The position numbers and the translations under genes are program-made. This document shows, piece by piece, positions 31,831-43,047 of a stretch of DNA of 64,000 bases; within the stretch, counting starts at the first letter, position 1; every line of letters starts with the position of its first letter. The notes beneath the pieces are model-generated. The model was not told the DNA's origin. It worked only from the letters and a program-made list of their open reading frames with translations, and ran no database searches. This DNA is from Akebia trifoliata (Eukaryota; Streptophyta; Magnoliopsida; Ranunculales; Lardizabalaceae): positions 27,833,021-27,897,020 of the forward strand of contig CM030718.1 of NCBI GenBank assembly GCA_017979445.1, written 5' to 3'.

Positions 31831-32921
31831 CATTGGTCTAGTCTTCCAAAGGAATTGCTTGTAGAGATATCCAACGGCTTACTATCAATGCGGATTATCT
31901 TAGGTTTCAAGCTGTCTGTGATCCTTGGCGATCTTCTTTATTGAATAGTCCTCTTCATCACTTACCATGCCAACTTCCATGGTTGATTCTACCTTATAAG
32001 GACGAAAATAATGGCATGCTTCGTGGTTTCTTCAGTTTCTCTGATAATAAGATTTATTGGCTTGAGTTACCCGAGGCTCTCCGCAAAGGCAGTTGCGGAT
32101 CTTCACAAGGATGGTTGGTATTGGTGGAAGAGAGTCCAGCCATCTCATTACTAAATCCCATCACGAGGGTCCAAATCCAACTCCCACCAGTTACAACATT
32201 TCCAGATATGTTGGATTTTAGAATTTCGGAAGTTGGGGAAGAATATCTTCATAGGAATTTAAGTGGAGACACGATCACACGTAGCCTAAGAGAAGTGGCA
32301 TACTTCTACATGAATAAGGTAATGTTGTGAAATTGGTCTATTGTAGATCCGGAGATAACAAATGGACTATAATAAAAGATACTGAGATGACTACCTTCGA
32401 CGACATCATATATTACAATGGGCAATTCTACGTGGTTGATTGCCAGGGAATGGTTGTTGTTTGTGATATTAATACTGATCCTTCTTCCCCAAAAATAGTT
32501 ATGATTACACCACAAGAAAATTTTACTGGAGTCATCAGGGGAACTCTTGTTAGTCTACAGGCACAGACTATTTCCCATTGTCAAATATGAAGATGGTGGG
32601 AAGATGAGACGTATGAAACATTAATTTTCAATGTTTTTAAGCTAAATCATGAGCAACGAGATTGGGTCGAGGTGAAAAGTTCAGGTGACCACATGTTGTT
32701 CTTAGGGTGATATTTGTTCTTTGTCTCCTAAAGCTAATTGCATTTACTTTAGTGATGATGATAATTTGGAGGGTAAAACTGACTCAGGTGGTAGAGGGGA
32801 GGTCATGATGTAGGTATCTTCAACATGGAGAACCAAAGTATAGAACCATTTCCATATTACATAGATAGGTGTAAGTTATTTTTCTACCGACCCATATGGA
32901 TCACACCTTCCCTGTATTAAG
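31829..32921 (+). pseudogene. F-box/DUF295 gene, copy 3 (degenerate)
   Basis: Relative to copy 5 it has lost ~17 bases spanning the start codon (AAACATTGGTCTAG versus AAAC...ATGGATGATTGGTCTAG). It also lost ~85 bases at about 32328 and has several small indels after 32510 and near 32710-32800. A readable stretch from 31941 to 32330 keeps HHLPCQLPWLILPYKDE, SSQGWLVLVEESPAISLL and RISEVGEEYLHR. 32327-32515 keeps FYVVDCQGMVVVCDINTDPS. The 3' end still matches the other copies (GAACCATTTCCATATTACAT). It is clearly non-functional and belongs to the same subtype as copy 5. Confidence 0.9.
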
Positions 32922-33290
32922 CAGTTTATGGTTTTATTTAATGGTGATTCATTTCATATTCTTGAGTTTAATTTTCCCTACTACCCATCTTGAATTTTAT
33001 CCACTAAGTAATTATATTAAGAAATAATTTTATGTTTAATAGTTATTTCATTAACGACAATATCAACCAAAATTCTCTCTCTCTAGCCTTTTTACTGGTG
33101 TTTTCTTAAAGAAAGAGAACCAACATCTCAATTTTCGAAAACGTAATCTTTTATGGTCTGAAATTTTATTAAGCGTGAAAGAAAGATGGTGTGGTAGAGG
33201 AAAATAAAATGACTTAATAAATAAAGGGCTGTTATTATATTACTAGTAATATAATAGGAGTACATCACAAAAAAAAAAAAAAGAGTCGTG
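32922..33290 (+). repeat. block W, copy 1 (3' flank of F-box 3)
   Basis: Matches 49072-49450 downstream of F-box 5: ATTTCATATTCTTGAGTTTAATTTT, TACTACCCATCTTG and AATAAAGGGCTGTTATTATA. There are no genes; it probably includes the former 3' UTR. Confidence 0.75.
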
Positions 33291-33374
33291 ATAATCTGGC
33301 ACTCTAAAACCTGTTTATACTCTCCCTAACGTGGCAGTGATAGAATCATAGATATTTTTCTTCGAGATACACAA
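33285..33374. mobile_element. family-A-like MITE left arm, truncated
   Basis: GAGTCGTGATAATCTGG ... AATCATAGATATTTTTCTTC runs to about 33374, then switches abruptly into the middle of the TRIM element. A complete relative with both arms lies at 49455-49617. Confidence 0.65.
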
Positions 33375-34440
33375 GGCACGATACGTGAGCACGTGACACT
33401 CGAGAATAGAGGTAAATAATACAACACTCAACACTCCTCTTCACCCATAAGGGTGTAAAATTCCCTTGAGGAGATTCAAATCCGTGACTTATACGAATCT
33501 AGCGCTTTGATACCATATTGACAATTATTTACCCCAAAAGACCAATCTGAGGGAGAATGGGAGAACTATGAATATAAGAGAATCACAAGACTTAACGGAA
33601 TGACACACTTAAGAGTAAAGGAAAATATACACTCAACACTCTCCTCACTCATAAGGGTGGAAAGATTCGAACCCGCAACCCTGTTAACGAACTAACTATT
33701 TCACAAGATTGATTTGATGGGGAAGGCGCATCCATGCATGGGTCGAATTGAAGCACGATATATGAGCACGAGACACTCGAGAGTGAAGGTGGATAACATA
33801 ACACTCAACAGTTTAAGACATTGCAAAGTAACTTTATGAGGTGGTTCAAGTCCATCTTTCCCGTAAATAAATAAAAAGGAAATTTACTATATAAAATAAA
33901 AAAGGTTAAATATTTTAATATTTACAAAGAAAAATCTATTTTTTCAAAAAGAATTGTGAACATTGAAATGTACATCATGGAGGACATTTATGGGATGTGT
34001 GTCAGAATCATATATGTTTTTCATCACGATCTCACACGTATCTTGATGAAATATATATATTTTTTGACACACATCCACGACAAAAATGTCCCCACAATCT
34101 ACATTTTAATGTTACTTCAGCATTATTCTTTCAAAAATTACCAAAGAATGGATCCAATGATCATATGGGTCCAATGATCCTTAGTAAGATTTGAAATCTT
34201 ACAAAATCACAGTAGCTTTCTCTTTCTAATTATACTCCTCAACTTTTTGTATTTGAGTTGCACGGTACCATGTTCTACAGAAAATACGGTGTCTACGTGG
34301 CACATATTTATTGGAAAGCAAATACATTGGGCTGCCTGTAATGGAAAACGGCTTGATTAGGAATCTAATGTTTCTTAAAACCATACAAAAACACACCACG
34401 TAGATACCATTTTGGATGATATAAGAAGATGTATTCGAAT
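33375..34440 (+). repeat. partial block X plus F-box promoter-proximal sequence, no F-box
   Basis: 33375-33810 is a 5'-truncated TRIM copy followed by the SINE right half (GTTTAAGACATTGCAAAG). A family-B MITE lies near 33955-34135. The sequence that normally leads to an F-box (TAAGATTTGAAATCTTACAA, GAGTTGCACGGTA, ATAAGAAGATGTA) continues to ~34440 and then stops ~300 bases short of where the ATG should be. 34441-34585 is instead a piece of the second TRIM, and 34650-34720 faintly resembles block W. Confidence 0.75.
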
Positions 34441-34929
34441 CAGATATATGTGATGAGATACACCATAACATTGATATGATACATCTCATGCACATTATCA
34501 TCTTTATTATACTGTATATAACAATTATGCAATTGATTACATGGAATATTTTCCCTTGATATCATGAAGAAGTTGATGATGGATAAATTTTAGTATACCT
34601 ATTTTCTACTACCAATAATCTTGTATTTTTACAACGAAGAAAATTTTAATTTCTATTAAGTAATAACTATTACGGACGCTATCGACCAAAATTCCCCTAT
34701 TCTCTCTGTGCCTCTCCCTCTCAAACGAGTTGTTTTGCTGAATAAGAGTAACATGAAATAAGAGAGAGTACAGTAAGTTGACATAAGAGAAGGGAGGGAA
34801 AAAAAAGATGTGAAGATTTTAACTTCAAAACTATTAATTATTCACCAAATGTTTAACAAATATGTATAGAAGTATCCAAGTGTTCTTGATTTGTAATAAG
34901 GCTTAAATGTTTCATAAACGTAAAAAAGA

Positions 34930-36915
34930 TGAGTTCAAGGATGATGGCGGATCGTTGTGAATTCTAAAATTAAGTTCACCGAACCCAATCAAAATTTGAA
35001 GGGTCCATGGTTCTCTTGATTTTAAAAATCAAGTACGAAGCATACCGCGAGTTGGTTCAGTTCGTATTGATTCACGGTTCAAACTAGTACCAATGAATTG
35101 GGTAACATAGATCTAATCAACAGTTCCACCATCATGAATGGCAACACAATGATCGGTTTCAACATGCTTGAAGTTATTAGGATCGATGGTATGTCATGAC
35201 TATGTATGCATTGTGGTCTAGCAATCAATAAAATACTTCATTAAGGTAGTTCTTAAAATATATAATAATTTAAAATTTTATATAATTCTTTTAATAATCA
35301 TATGATAATCCATTTACAAAGTTTATTTTACTAATATAATTGAAGTGAAAATGCCTAATTATATCTATATCGGAAGCAAGAATTATTTTTTTGGCATGAG
35401 GTCACTCGCGCTTCTGACAAGCTTTCTTTATAGCAAAGAAAGTATGTTCTTGAACTTCTTTCATAGACACAGTTTCCTCTGGATCCAAGCATTCCATCAA
35501 TGCTGTGGAGAACCTCTTCATTGTATCATTGAAGTGTGCAAAAGCAAAGTATTTTATAGTTCATAGATCACTGATTTGAAACAAAGCAAATATATGGCAA
35601 GACAGATTTCTTGTTAATGTTGAAAAAGGCATCAATCAAAGTTTGATTTACAGAAGGTGAAGAAAACCCATCATTAATTTTCAGATCTTATAAAATGCAT
35701 TAAAGATTTGAATTTGAGACATAAACATATTAATGTAGAATGCTCCATATATCAGAACAAAGACATCTTTATATATAGCTAGGCTTTTATTTTTATGTAC
35801 AAATTTTTTGTAGCACCAGTAACAAATTCCTTTTTCACCTAACATGAGCATCATATGGATCAAAAACACAGGATCTCGAATGTCTTATCAATGCACACCA
35901 ACAATCTCTTTATGTTATCAATCCCTACAGATCGTGGAAAATTTTAAAATTCACGGTTGTCAATGTAGATTCAAAGAGCACTTGAGTTCACTTTTTTGAG
36001 GCTATCCTGAGAGAAGAGGCACGATTGATGAGACCGTCCACGCCTGAAGCACGAAAAAACAAACAGACCATCATAAGGTCCTATCCAATATTCAAAAAGG
36101 ATGACAAAGGTGGAAGCAAAGCAAATGATGAAAATATAACAAAAATTATATGAAAAAAAGATATACAAAAGAATGGTATATGCGTGCCTACCAATCCCTT
36201 TTCTGTCTCATCTTCTTTTGGTACTTGGCTGCACAAACCTCCTTCTGTTTCCGGTCATCCACATCAGTGATTTCTATTTAGAGTTGCAACGAAGATGGAA
36301 CAGAGAGTAGTAGAAATTCATAGGAGTATAAATGCACTGATAATCACCACATTCCATCATTGGACCTTCTAATGGTTTCTCATTCATCCATTATGTGGTA
36401 CACTAGGCTTTTCTCGTGCCTTTGGCAAGGGCCTCCTCTTTAGGGTTAGGTGGTAGAAAAGTTGGAGGGGTATTATTGTAAAATAAATAAGAGAGGAAAG
36501 ACAATAAAGGTGGAGGGGTGTAATTGGTAGGAGGGTAGAAGAGGGAATAAAATAAAATTGAAGGGGTACTGGGGAGCAAAAAAAAGGCAAAAGTTATCCT
36601 TGACATTCATAGCAAGATGAAATCCCAACCTCTCTTTACGTTACGGATAAAAGGAGTGGGGTTTTGAATCATTGAGTTGACTCATTTAGATAGACATCTT
36701 AGTCAAGTCATATCAGGGTGTAAGCACATTTAAAATTTCAATGAATGAGTTGACTTAGACAATTTGAAATGAAATCGAAGTTCATTTAGCGAGTTTTTCA
36801 CTATTGAATTGTCCACCTTATTGACTCACCCATTTTTTATTATAATGATTCAAGATGTAAAATATTTGTGATTAATATAAAACATGACATTTCATGACCA
36901 TAGCATCAATTGAAT
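34930..36915 (+). repeat. segmental block Y, copy 2
   Basis: Corresponds to 21070-23258 and includes the R1 fragment (34940-35115), both stretches of the minus-strand coding relic and the purine-rich tract (~36430-36590). It lacks the LINE found at 22958. Confidence 0.85.
35400..36264 (-). pseudogene. unidentified coding relic, copy 2
   Basis: Minus-strand reading retains LMECLDPEETVSLKEV and FFAIKKACQKRE at 35400-35550. At 36180-36264 it retains DVDDRKQKEVCAAKYQKK, here ending in AAAAGGGATTG/GTAGGC, a usable splice donor. Gaps between the stretches show no further coding sequence that I can recognise. Confidence 0.4.
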
Positions 36916-37276
36916 CAGATTATAACACAAATAATTAATTAATTAATTAACTATATAATTATCTTTTGAGATGCATTTTTCAATAGATTTCAGTATCCGT
37001 ATCAGAGGTACATTTGGATTGGATCAGATGAGTCAAATTGGACCCAAGGTTTGATCCAACAACCCATCATAAGAAATAAGATTTCATACTTTTTACAACG
37101 CTCATGAATTCTCTGTAGCATTACATGCCAAAGTGAAGTTTCCAACAACCCATCATTGCTTTATTACATGCTATCTGAGAATCGGATTTGAATGACTGAC
37201 GCCTATAAATCGTATGCAAAGTTCCAATTGTTTCAACCTTTAATTGAAAGAGAAGAAGAGAGAGAAACAGGGAGAG

Positions 37277-37573
37277 ATGGATGGGGAGTTAGGAAGATTC
37301 TACTGTGTTAAACATAAGTCAACTTTTGACCAAAGAAGACAAATCGAGAGTCACAATCGTGACTGTCACAAGGCTGATCATTATATATGTGACGTATGTG
37401 GCAGTGCATTCAGAAGATTCGCTGAACTTAACGATCACCAGGCAAATTACTGGTAATGATTTTGAGGTTTTAAATCATATACATCCATTAACATTATCAT
37501 TATTGACATTTTTTTTCTATATTGTGTAAACAGTCCTCCACATCCTCGTGACGCTCAGAAGAAGAAGAAATGA
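37277..37573 (+). CDS. small two-finger zinc protein (71 aa, 2 exons)
   Basis: Exon 1 is 37277-37452 (ends TACTG/GTAATG) and exon 2 is 37534-37573 (acceptor AAACAG), giving 71 residues. Two finger-like units follow each other. The first is C-x2-H-x12-H-x4-H (CVKH...HNRDCH); the second is C-x2-C-x12-H-x4-C (CDVC...HQANYC), whose last cysteine is created by the splice junction. The tail is PPHPRDAQKKKK. This spacing fits C2H2/C2HC-type fingers, but the first has His where the second Cys is usual. I do not recognise the family. The two half-fingers meeting at a good intron argue that it is real. Broken copies lie at 46425 and, inverted, at 23265. It could also be a fragment of a larger zinc-finger gene. 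Confidence 0.55.
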
Positions 37574-37700
37574 AGGAGTTGATGGTTACTATTTGGTCTA
37601 AAATAAAAAAATGTTATGTTAGTACTCCACACCCTCGTGACGCCAGAAGGAATGAAGAAGTTGATGGTTATTACTAGGTCTAAAATAAAATAATGTTATG
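37534..37700 (+). repeat. ~88-bp tandem duplication at the end of the zinc-finger gene
   Basis: CTCCACATCCTCGTGACGC ... GTCTAAAATAAAAAAATGTTATG (37535-37620) is repeated at 37624-37703. It covers exon 2 and the start of the 3' UTR. The second copy has lost three of the lysine codons but still carries a stop. Confidence 0.8.
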
Positions 37701-37703
37701 TTA

Positions 37704-39200
37704 AAATCTAAATAATGTTTGGAATGTCTAGTTTAACTTAAATAATTAATGTAATAAATTTTCAGTGCAATAAACTTATATTATAATCACTCAAATATCA
37801 AGTAGGTAGATAAATACAACTTATAAATAGCTATTTCTTACTTTTTTGGAACTAACTAAGATTAGTTATCAAAATCTATTAGTTTTTCTTTTCCTTTTTC
37901 CGACTAAAATTTCTTTCACAGAAAGGTAAAATTACCAATCAAGTGGAGAAAATATTACCATTTAAGAAAATTTTGCAATTCCTGTTTCAAGTCACTATTC
38001 ATTTTGATTCCGAAAATAGTAAAATAATTAAATTTCTTTACAAAACAAGAAAAAGTCGAGTAAATTATTAAAATTCCCTTAGTGTTTATTATTCAACACA
38101 TCATTTTGAGAAGGGTATTCTTTTAATTTAACTTCATTTTTTCTTGTTTGGTAAAGAAATTTTAATTCCAAAAACAACAATTTACCGTGTGCAATTTTTT
38201 TCTAAGCCTATCAAGAATGGAAATTGATAAAGGTTCCATGTCGGGTTGAATACTTTGAGTACCCCATACCATTAAAATATAAGTATTTGATACTGCCATT
38301 CTCAAAATATTAAAAAAAAAAAAAAAAAAAAAAATTTCTCTTCATCTTTACTATTATACTGAAAAAATCATGAAAGAAGGCTGAGTAAGAGTGGTTCAGC
38401 ACCAAAATTTGTATCATCTAAAATGACCTCAATTTTACATTTAAACTTACAATGATGATGGTCATTTTTTACCAAAATCAATAAATTACAATCCCACAAT
38501 TCTTAAAATAAGTTAGTTTTAAAACTACAAAATTATTTTTTATGTTGTATTCAAAATCCCCTTAGTTAATATTTTAAATTACAAATAATCTTTTATAATT
38601 CAGATGCATTTGCACAAGTCACCTACTACTAGTAGGTAAAAGAATAGATGCCGTTTTTTTTTTTTCGATCCTACGTAATCGAAACTCAAAACTCCTAATG
38701 ATCCACAATTTATGTATTTTTTAGAACAAGATTTCAAGCTAAAAAACCAGAAAAGGAAAAGAAAATTTGGAGAGGACACCAAAACCTCTTCAGTGCATTT
38801 AAATTCATTTAACATCTATGATAAACTATTGATCACCAAAAAAACAATTAAAATAAACCCAACTAACAACGGATCATACCATGGATGGGTCCTCGATCTG
38901 AATTGAAACAGATGAATCCAACAGACGAAAATCATGTTAAAAATCCAGTTCCTATAAACCATATTTTACCAAGTTAAGGTTAAGAGATTTACAAAAATGT
39001 AAGATCAATGCATTACTATCGTCGAGATAGATAGCACTAACGTATCATTAACATCTAAAAAAGATAGCGCTAACGATGGTTTCTCAAAAAATGGAATCCC
39101 AAGAGATTATTTGCACCCACCATTTTTGTTCAGTGCACCACCTTAAATAGTCAAATTAAAATAATAAAAGTGATAAAACTAGTGCGTTCCTGCATTTTAG
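37704..39200. other. AT-rich spacer, nothing recognised
   Basis: 37720-37815 matches the inverted remnant at 23265-23360. From there to about 39200 I see no gene, no clear inverted repeat and no member of the named repeat families. A long A-run lies at 38311-38333. Confidence 0.45.
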
Positions 39201-39208
39201 ATACCCAG

Positions 39209-39330
39209 AGTCCCCACATTCCTATTGATCTATGTGTGTTGAAGGGGATTCTGAATTTACAAAAGTACCAACGCTATGGCCACGTTGGAATGTCCTTCAA
39301 TACATGTGAATCAATAGGAATGTGGGGTCT
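39209..39330. mobile_element. fold-back element, 122 bp
   Basis: The left arm AGTCCCCACATTCCTATTGA and the right arm TCAATAGGAATGTGGGGTCT are exact inverse complements apart from the outermost bases. The arms continue for ~45 bp. There is no coding potential. Confidence 0.75.
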
Positions 39331-39760
39331 TCAAAACATGGTTTTAAAACTAGGTTTCACGACTCGTCCATGCCTGATACTGAGTTGACTCGGACGATAC
39401 ATCTCGTCTCGTTTCGACATTGTGACAATGGTTCTCAACCATTTAAAAAATCTGAAATATCTGATGAAGAAGATGAAGTTTTTCACCCCATTTGGATCCA
39501 AACCTTTTGCTCTCTGGTTTACTTGGTTGAGAAGAGAAGCAAAACTCGATTTAAGGATGAAAATTATAGGATTACAATCATGAAAAGTGGTAAAACTCGT
39601 TTGTCTCGGATGAGATTTTCTATAGCTTGTCTGAGACGTATCGTTCGTCTCGCGAGATTCAGCAAAACGAAAAAACATTGTCCACCTGTCTTGTCCATGC
39701 TTGATACTGAGACAACTCGGGCGTTACGTTTGAAACCATGTTTCAAAATCACACTCAACG
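39331..39760. mobile_element. probable non-autonomous DNA element
   Basis: The left end contains AAACATGGTTTTAAAAC and the right end GTTTGAAACCATGTTTC, an inverted pair. Inside, direct repeats of GATACTGAGttgACTCGG type occur near each end. Related GACTCG/CGAGAT-rich sequence lies at 63700-63850. The open frames across it (both strands) show no domain. Confidence 0.5.
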
Positions 39761-39915
39761 AACTCTAACAAAAAAACAAAAACAAAAAAAAGAAGAGAAG
39801 GCGTGACTTGGGCACGGCCAGCCTGCTTCAAGATTTTGGTAGGACCACCCTATTGGCCCACTAAATCCTCAACATTTCTTTTAGTATATTTGAGATAGCC
39901 TATATATATATTAAA

Positions 39916-40290
39916 GGGAGCGGTTCAGCAGCCCTAAAGTTTGCCAAACATTGTGTCAAACATTTTTTAAAACATGTTAGAAGTTTTGGAATGAGCTGAT
40001 TTTTTGTGAGGATGGTCTCTATGATGAGGAGATCATCCTCACCAAAAATCAGCCTATTCCAAAACTTCTAACCCCATCAAAACTGATTTACAAAAATTGG
40101 ACGGTCCACAATTCTTCAATTTGTAAACTAGGGTTAGAAATTTCAAAATGAGTTGATTTTTGGAGCAGATAATCTCTTCACTGTAAAGATCATCCTCACA
40201 AAAAATCAGCTCATTCCAAAACTTTTAACTCATGTTTTGAAAAATGTTTGACACAATATTTGGCAAACTTTAGGGCTGCTGAACCATTCC
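39916..40290. mobile_element. 375-bp MITE with ~110-bp TIRs and TSD
   Basis: The ends are GGGAGCGGTTCAGCAGCCCT and, on the other strand, GGAATGGTTCAGCAGCCCTA. Similarity continues through AAAGTTTGCCAAA and GGAATGAGCTGATTTTT. TATATATTAAA is duplicated at 39905-39915 and 40291-40301. Arm length and a duplication of at least nine bases suggest a Mutator-like element, but the AT-rich target makes the exact size uncertain. Confidence 0.88.
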
Positions 40291-40619
40291 TATATATTAA
40301 AACTATTGACATGTCCTTGATCTTGGTCTTTTCTTATGGACTAATGAACAATGACTTTGATGCTCTCATTCCTCCTCCCCCCCGGGCTCCCCAACCATCA
40401 TCATGAAGAAGATTAATTAATAGTTTTGAGAGTGAAAAAAAAAGAGAGATTTTTAAGTCCTTGTCTTATATCTTTTGGAAAAGAGTAGGGTCCGTGAATT
40501 GACTCTTGGGTTGTAGATTGATCATTCCTCTTTGCCAACTACGGTTCCAATATCGCCATTGGTCCCAGTCTGATTTGTTAAGTAACGCAATTTGAAATGT
40601 GGCCTTGTCTCATATCTTC

Positions 40620-41469
40620 CTTTACAGACATGATATATGATTTTTTTCCCTATTTAACCTAACAAGACAGATAGATTTTCACCCCAACCATAGTTGGATG
40701 AGACTTTTATGCCACAAAATTATGAGTATGTTGCTAGTTTTTGTAAATCATTCTCATACATGGTCCAAATAGGTGAAAAGTTACATCTAAATCTTTTAAG
40801 TTGTGAGCTTATCATTCTCCTTGTGTGATTTGTAGATGCAATTTGCACTACATCGAGATCTCAGTCCAAATCAAGATTCCATACAAATAAATCACAAGAA
40901 TAATAGAAAAACAAGAAAAAGATAAGGAACACAAGAATTTTTAAGTGGTTCGACAAAAGTGCCACATCCACGAGCTCGGGAAGCCATTCTATTATATTTC
41001 ATATTTATATTACATGAGTAACCCTTTTACATGATAGCTTTCAAACCTCTTTCTCTCTCTCTTTTGTATCCATCTTTTCCACCCTCTTTTTTTCAATAAC
41101 CTTTATCTTTTTAAATAGAAAAATCCTAAACCTTGAATAAAATATGAAACCTAATCATAATTATGTTACAATTATCATGTTCATCCTTATTGTCAGGTGT
41201 CCATCTTGAGATTCTCACTAATTGGTGCGGCATTAATGGTCCATATGGTGAGGGTTTTATCCCTCCACATAATTCGCCATCATAAATTGTCATAATGAAT
41301 TGTTGATGGGTTCAATTAAGAGATAGAGTGAAATCAATGGGTGTTTAATTGAGAGAAAGGGAAGTCGATGAGTAAACGTTCCATCAACTGAGAAGCTTAA
41401 GGATACCTAAGAAACCCTAGAAAAACTGAGAGAGAAAAAGAGGAATATTGTGTTCCATTTGACCATTTA

Positions 41470-41503
<34 letters not shown>

Positions 41504-42335
41504 AGAGTGCTTAATAAAATTCTAATTCTAAAAATCCTCTTTTTAAAATAAAAAACACAATCCAATTGACTGGATAAAGTGTTCATTAACACAATTAATA
41601 TATATATATATATATATGGTCTTAGACCCATAGCTCAGTTGGTTTGTGTTAACCAACCAACTATTCCAAAAAATAAATCTGATGGGAAAGGCGCAACTAT
41701 AAATATAAGAGGGTCATGAGTTGAATTGGGGTACGATACATGAGATCGTGACACCTGAGAGTGGAGGTAAATAATACAACTCTCCTTCACCCATAAGGGT
41801 GAAAAATTCCTTCAAGAAGACTCAAATCCATGACCTATACAAACTTAGCACTCTAATACTATATTGACAACCATTTACCTCAAAATATTGATTTGATGGA
41901 GAATGGGAGAACTATGAATATAAGAGGGTCACAGGACTTAATTGAGAAATGACATAATCGAGAGTGGAGGAAAATATACACTCAACTCTCCCCTCACCCA
42001 TAAAGGCTTAAAGATTCGAACTCGCGACCTATACAAACCTATCACTCTAACATGTTAACCAACTAACTATTCCAAAAGATCGATTTGATGGGGAAGACGC
42101 AACTATGAATATAAGAGGGTCATGGGTCGAATTAGAGCACGATATGTGAGCACATGACACCCGAGAATAAAGGCGGATAACATAACACTCAACAGTTTGA
42201 GACATCGCAAAGTAATCTTGTCAGGTGGTTCAAGTCCATATTTCCCATAAATAAATAAAAATGAAAATTACTACTAAAAAAAGGTTAAATATTTTAATAT
42301 TTACAAATAAAAATCTATTTTTTCAAAAAGAGCCG
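40620..42335 (+). repeat. segmental block X, copy 3 (upstream of F-box 4)
   Basis: Same landmarks as copies 1 and 2: GTTGTGAGCTTATCATTCTC at 40799, a CT tract at 41055, the (GT)n run at 41469-41500, and the split SINE at 41620-42260. No genes. Confidence 0.85.
41647..42194 (-). mobile_element. TRIM-like element with three LTR units, copy 3 (perfect 5-bp TSD)
   Basis: TGTTAACC ... CACTCAACA, 548 bp, flanked by GTTTG at 41642-41646 and 42195-42199. It lies inside a tRNA-derived SINE with box A (ATAGCTCAGTTGG) on the left and box B (GGTTCAAGTCC) on the right. This is the best-preserved copy and fixes the element's boundaries. Confidence 0.85.
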
Positions 42336-42498
42336 TAAATATTGAAATGTACGACAGGGGGGACATTTATGATGTGGATGTGTGTCAGAACCATAAATGC
42401 TATTCATCGAGATCTCACTCGTATCTCAATGAAAAACATCTATGAATCTAACACACATCTACGTCAAAAATATACCCCACAATGTACGTTTTAATGTT
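42335..42498. mobile_element. MITE family B upstream of F-box 4
   Basis: A fold-back with TATTGAAATGTACGAC and AATGTACGTTTTAATGTTAC arms around ATCTCACTCGTATCTCAATG. Same position as in the other type I units. Confidence 0.65.
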
Positions 42499-43047
42499 AC
42501 TTCACCATTATCCTTCCAAACTTTACCAAAAAATGGATCCAACGATCATATGGGTCCAACCATCGTTAGTAAGATTTGAAATCTTACAAAATCACAGTAG
42601 CTTTCTCTTTCTTATTATACTCCTCAACTTTTTGTATTTGAGTCGCACGGTAGCAATCTAATGTTTCTTATAATCCTACCCAAACACGCAACCTAGATGG
42701 TAGATACCGTTTTGGATGATATAAGAAGATGTAATCAAATCGGATTCTTAGACAAAGTTGGACTGTTAAAGTCTCTCGCAATTCTTTCTCCTTAAAGGAC
42801 TTACAATTTATCATAAAAAGTCTTCCAAAACTCAATTGCTTACAGTCATCTGGATCAGTCTCCTCCAATCCTGGAAAACACAAGGTACGCTTTACTGCTT
42901 TAGTATTTAGTATAGAGATCTAGTAGTGAGATCTCGATGAAAAGCATCTATCTATGAATGATTTTTTATAGAGTAGGAGGGAAAGGGGAATTTTCATAAT
43001 TTTTTTCTCTTCATGTTTTCAGTAATTCAAATTGAAACAAATCAAGG

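Noticed and set aside
39322..39768. 148-codon plus-strand frame
   Set aside because: It coincides with a repeat that has inverted ends and direct internal repeats. The opposite strand is also open, so it is repeat sequence rather than a gene.
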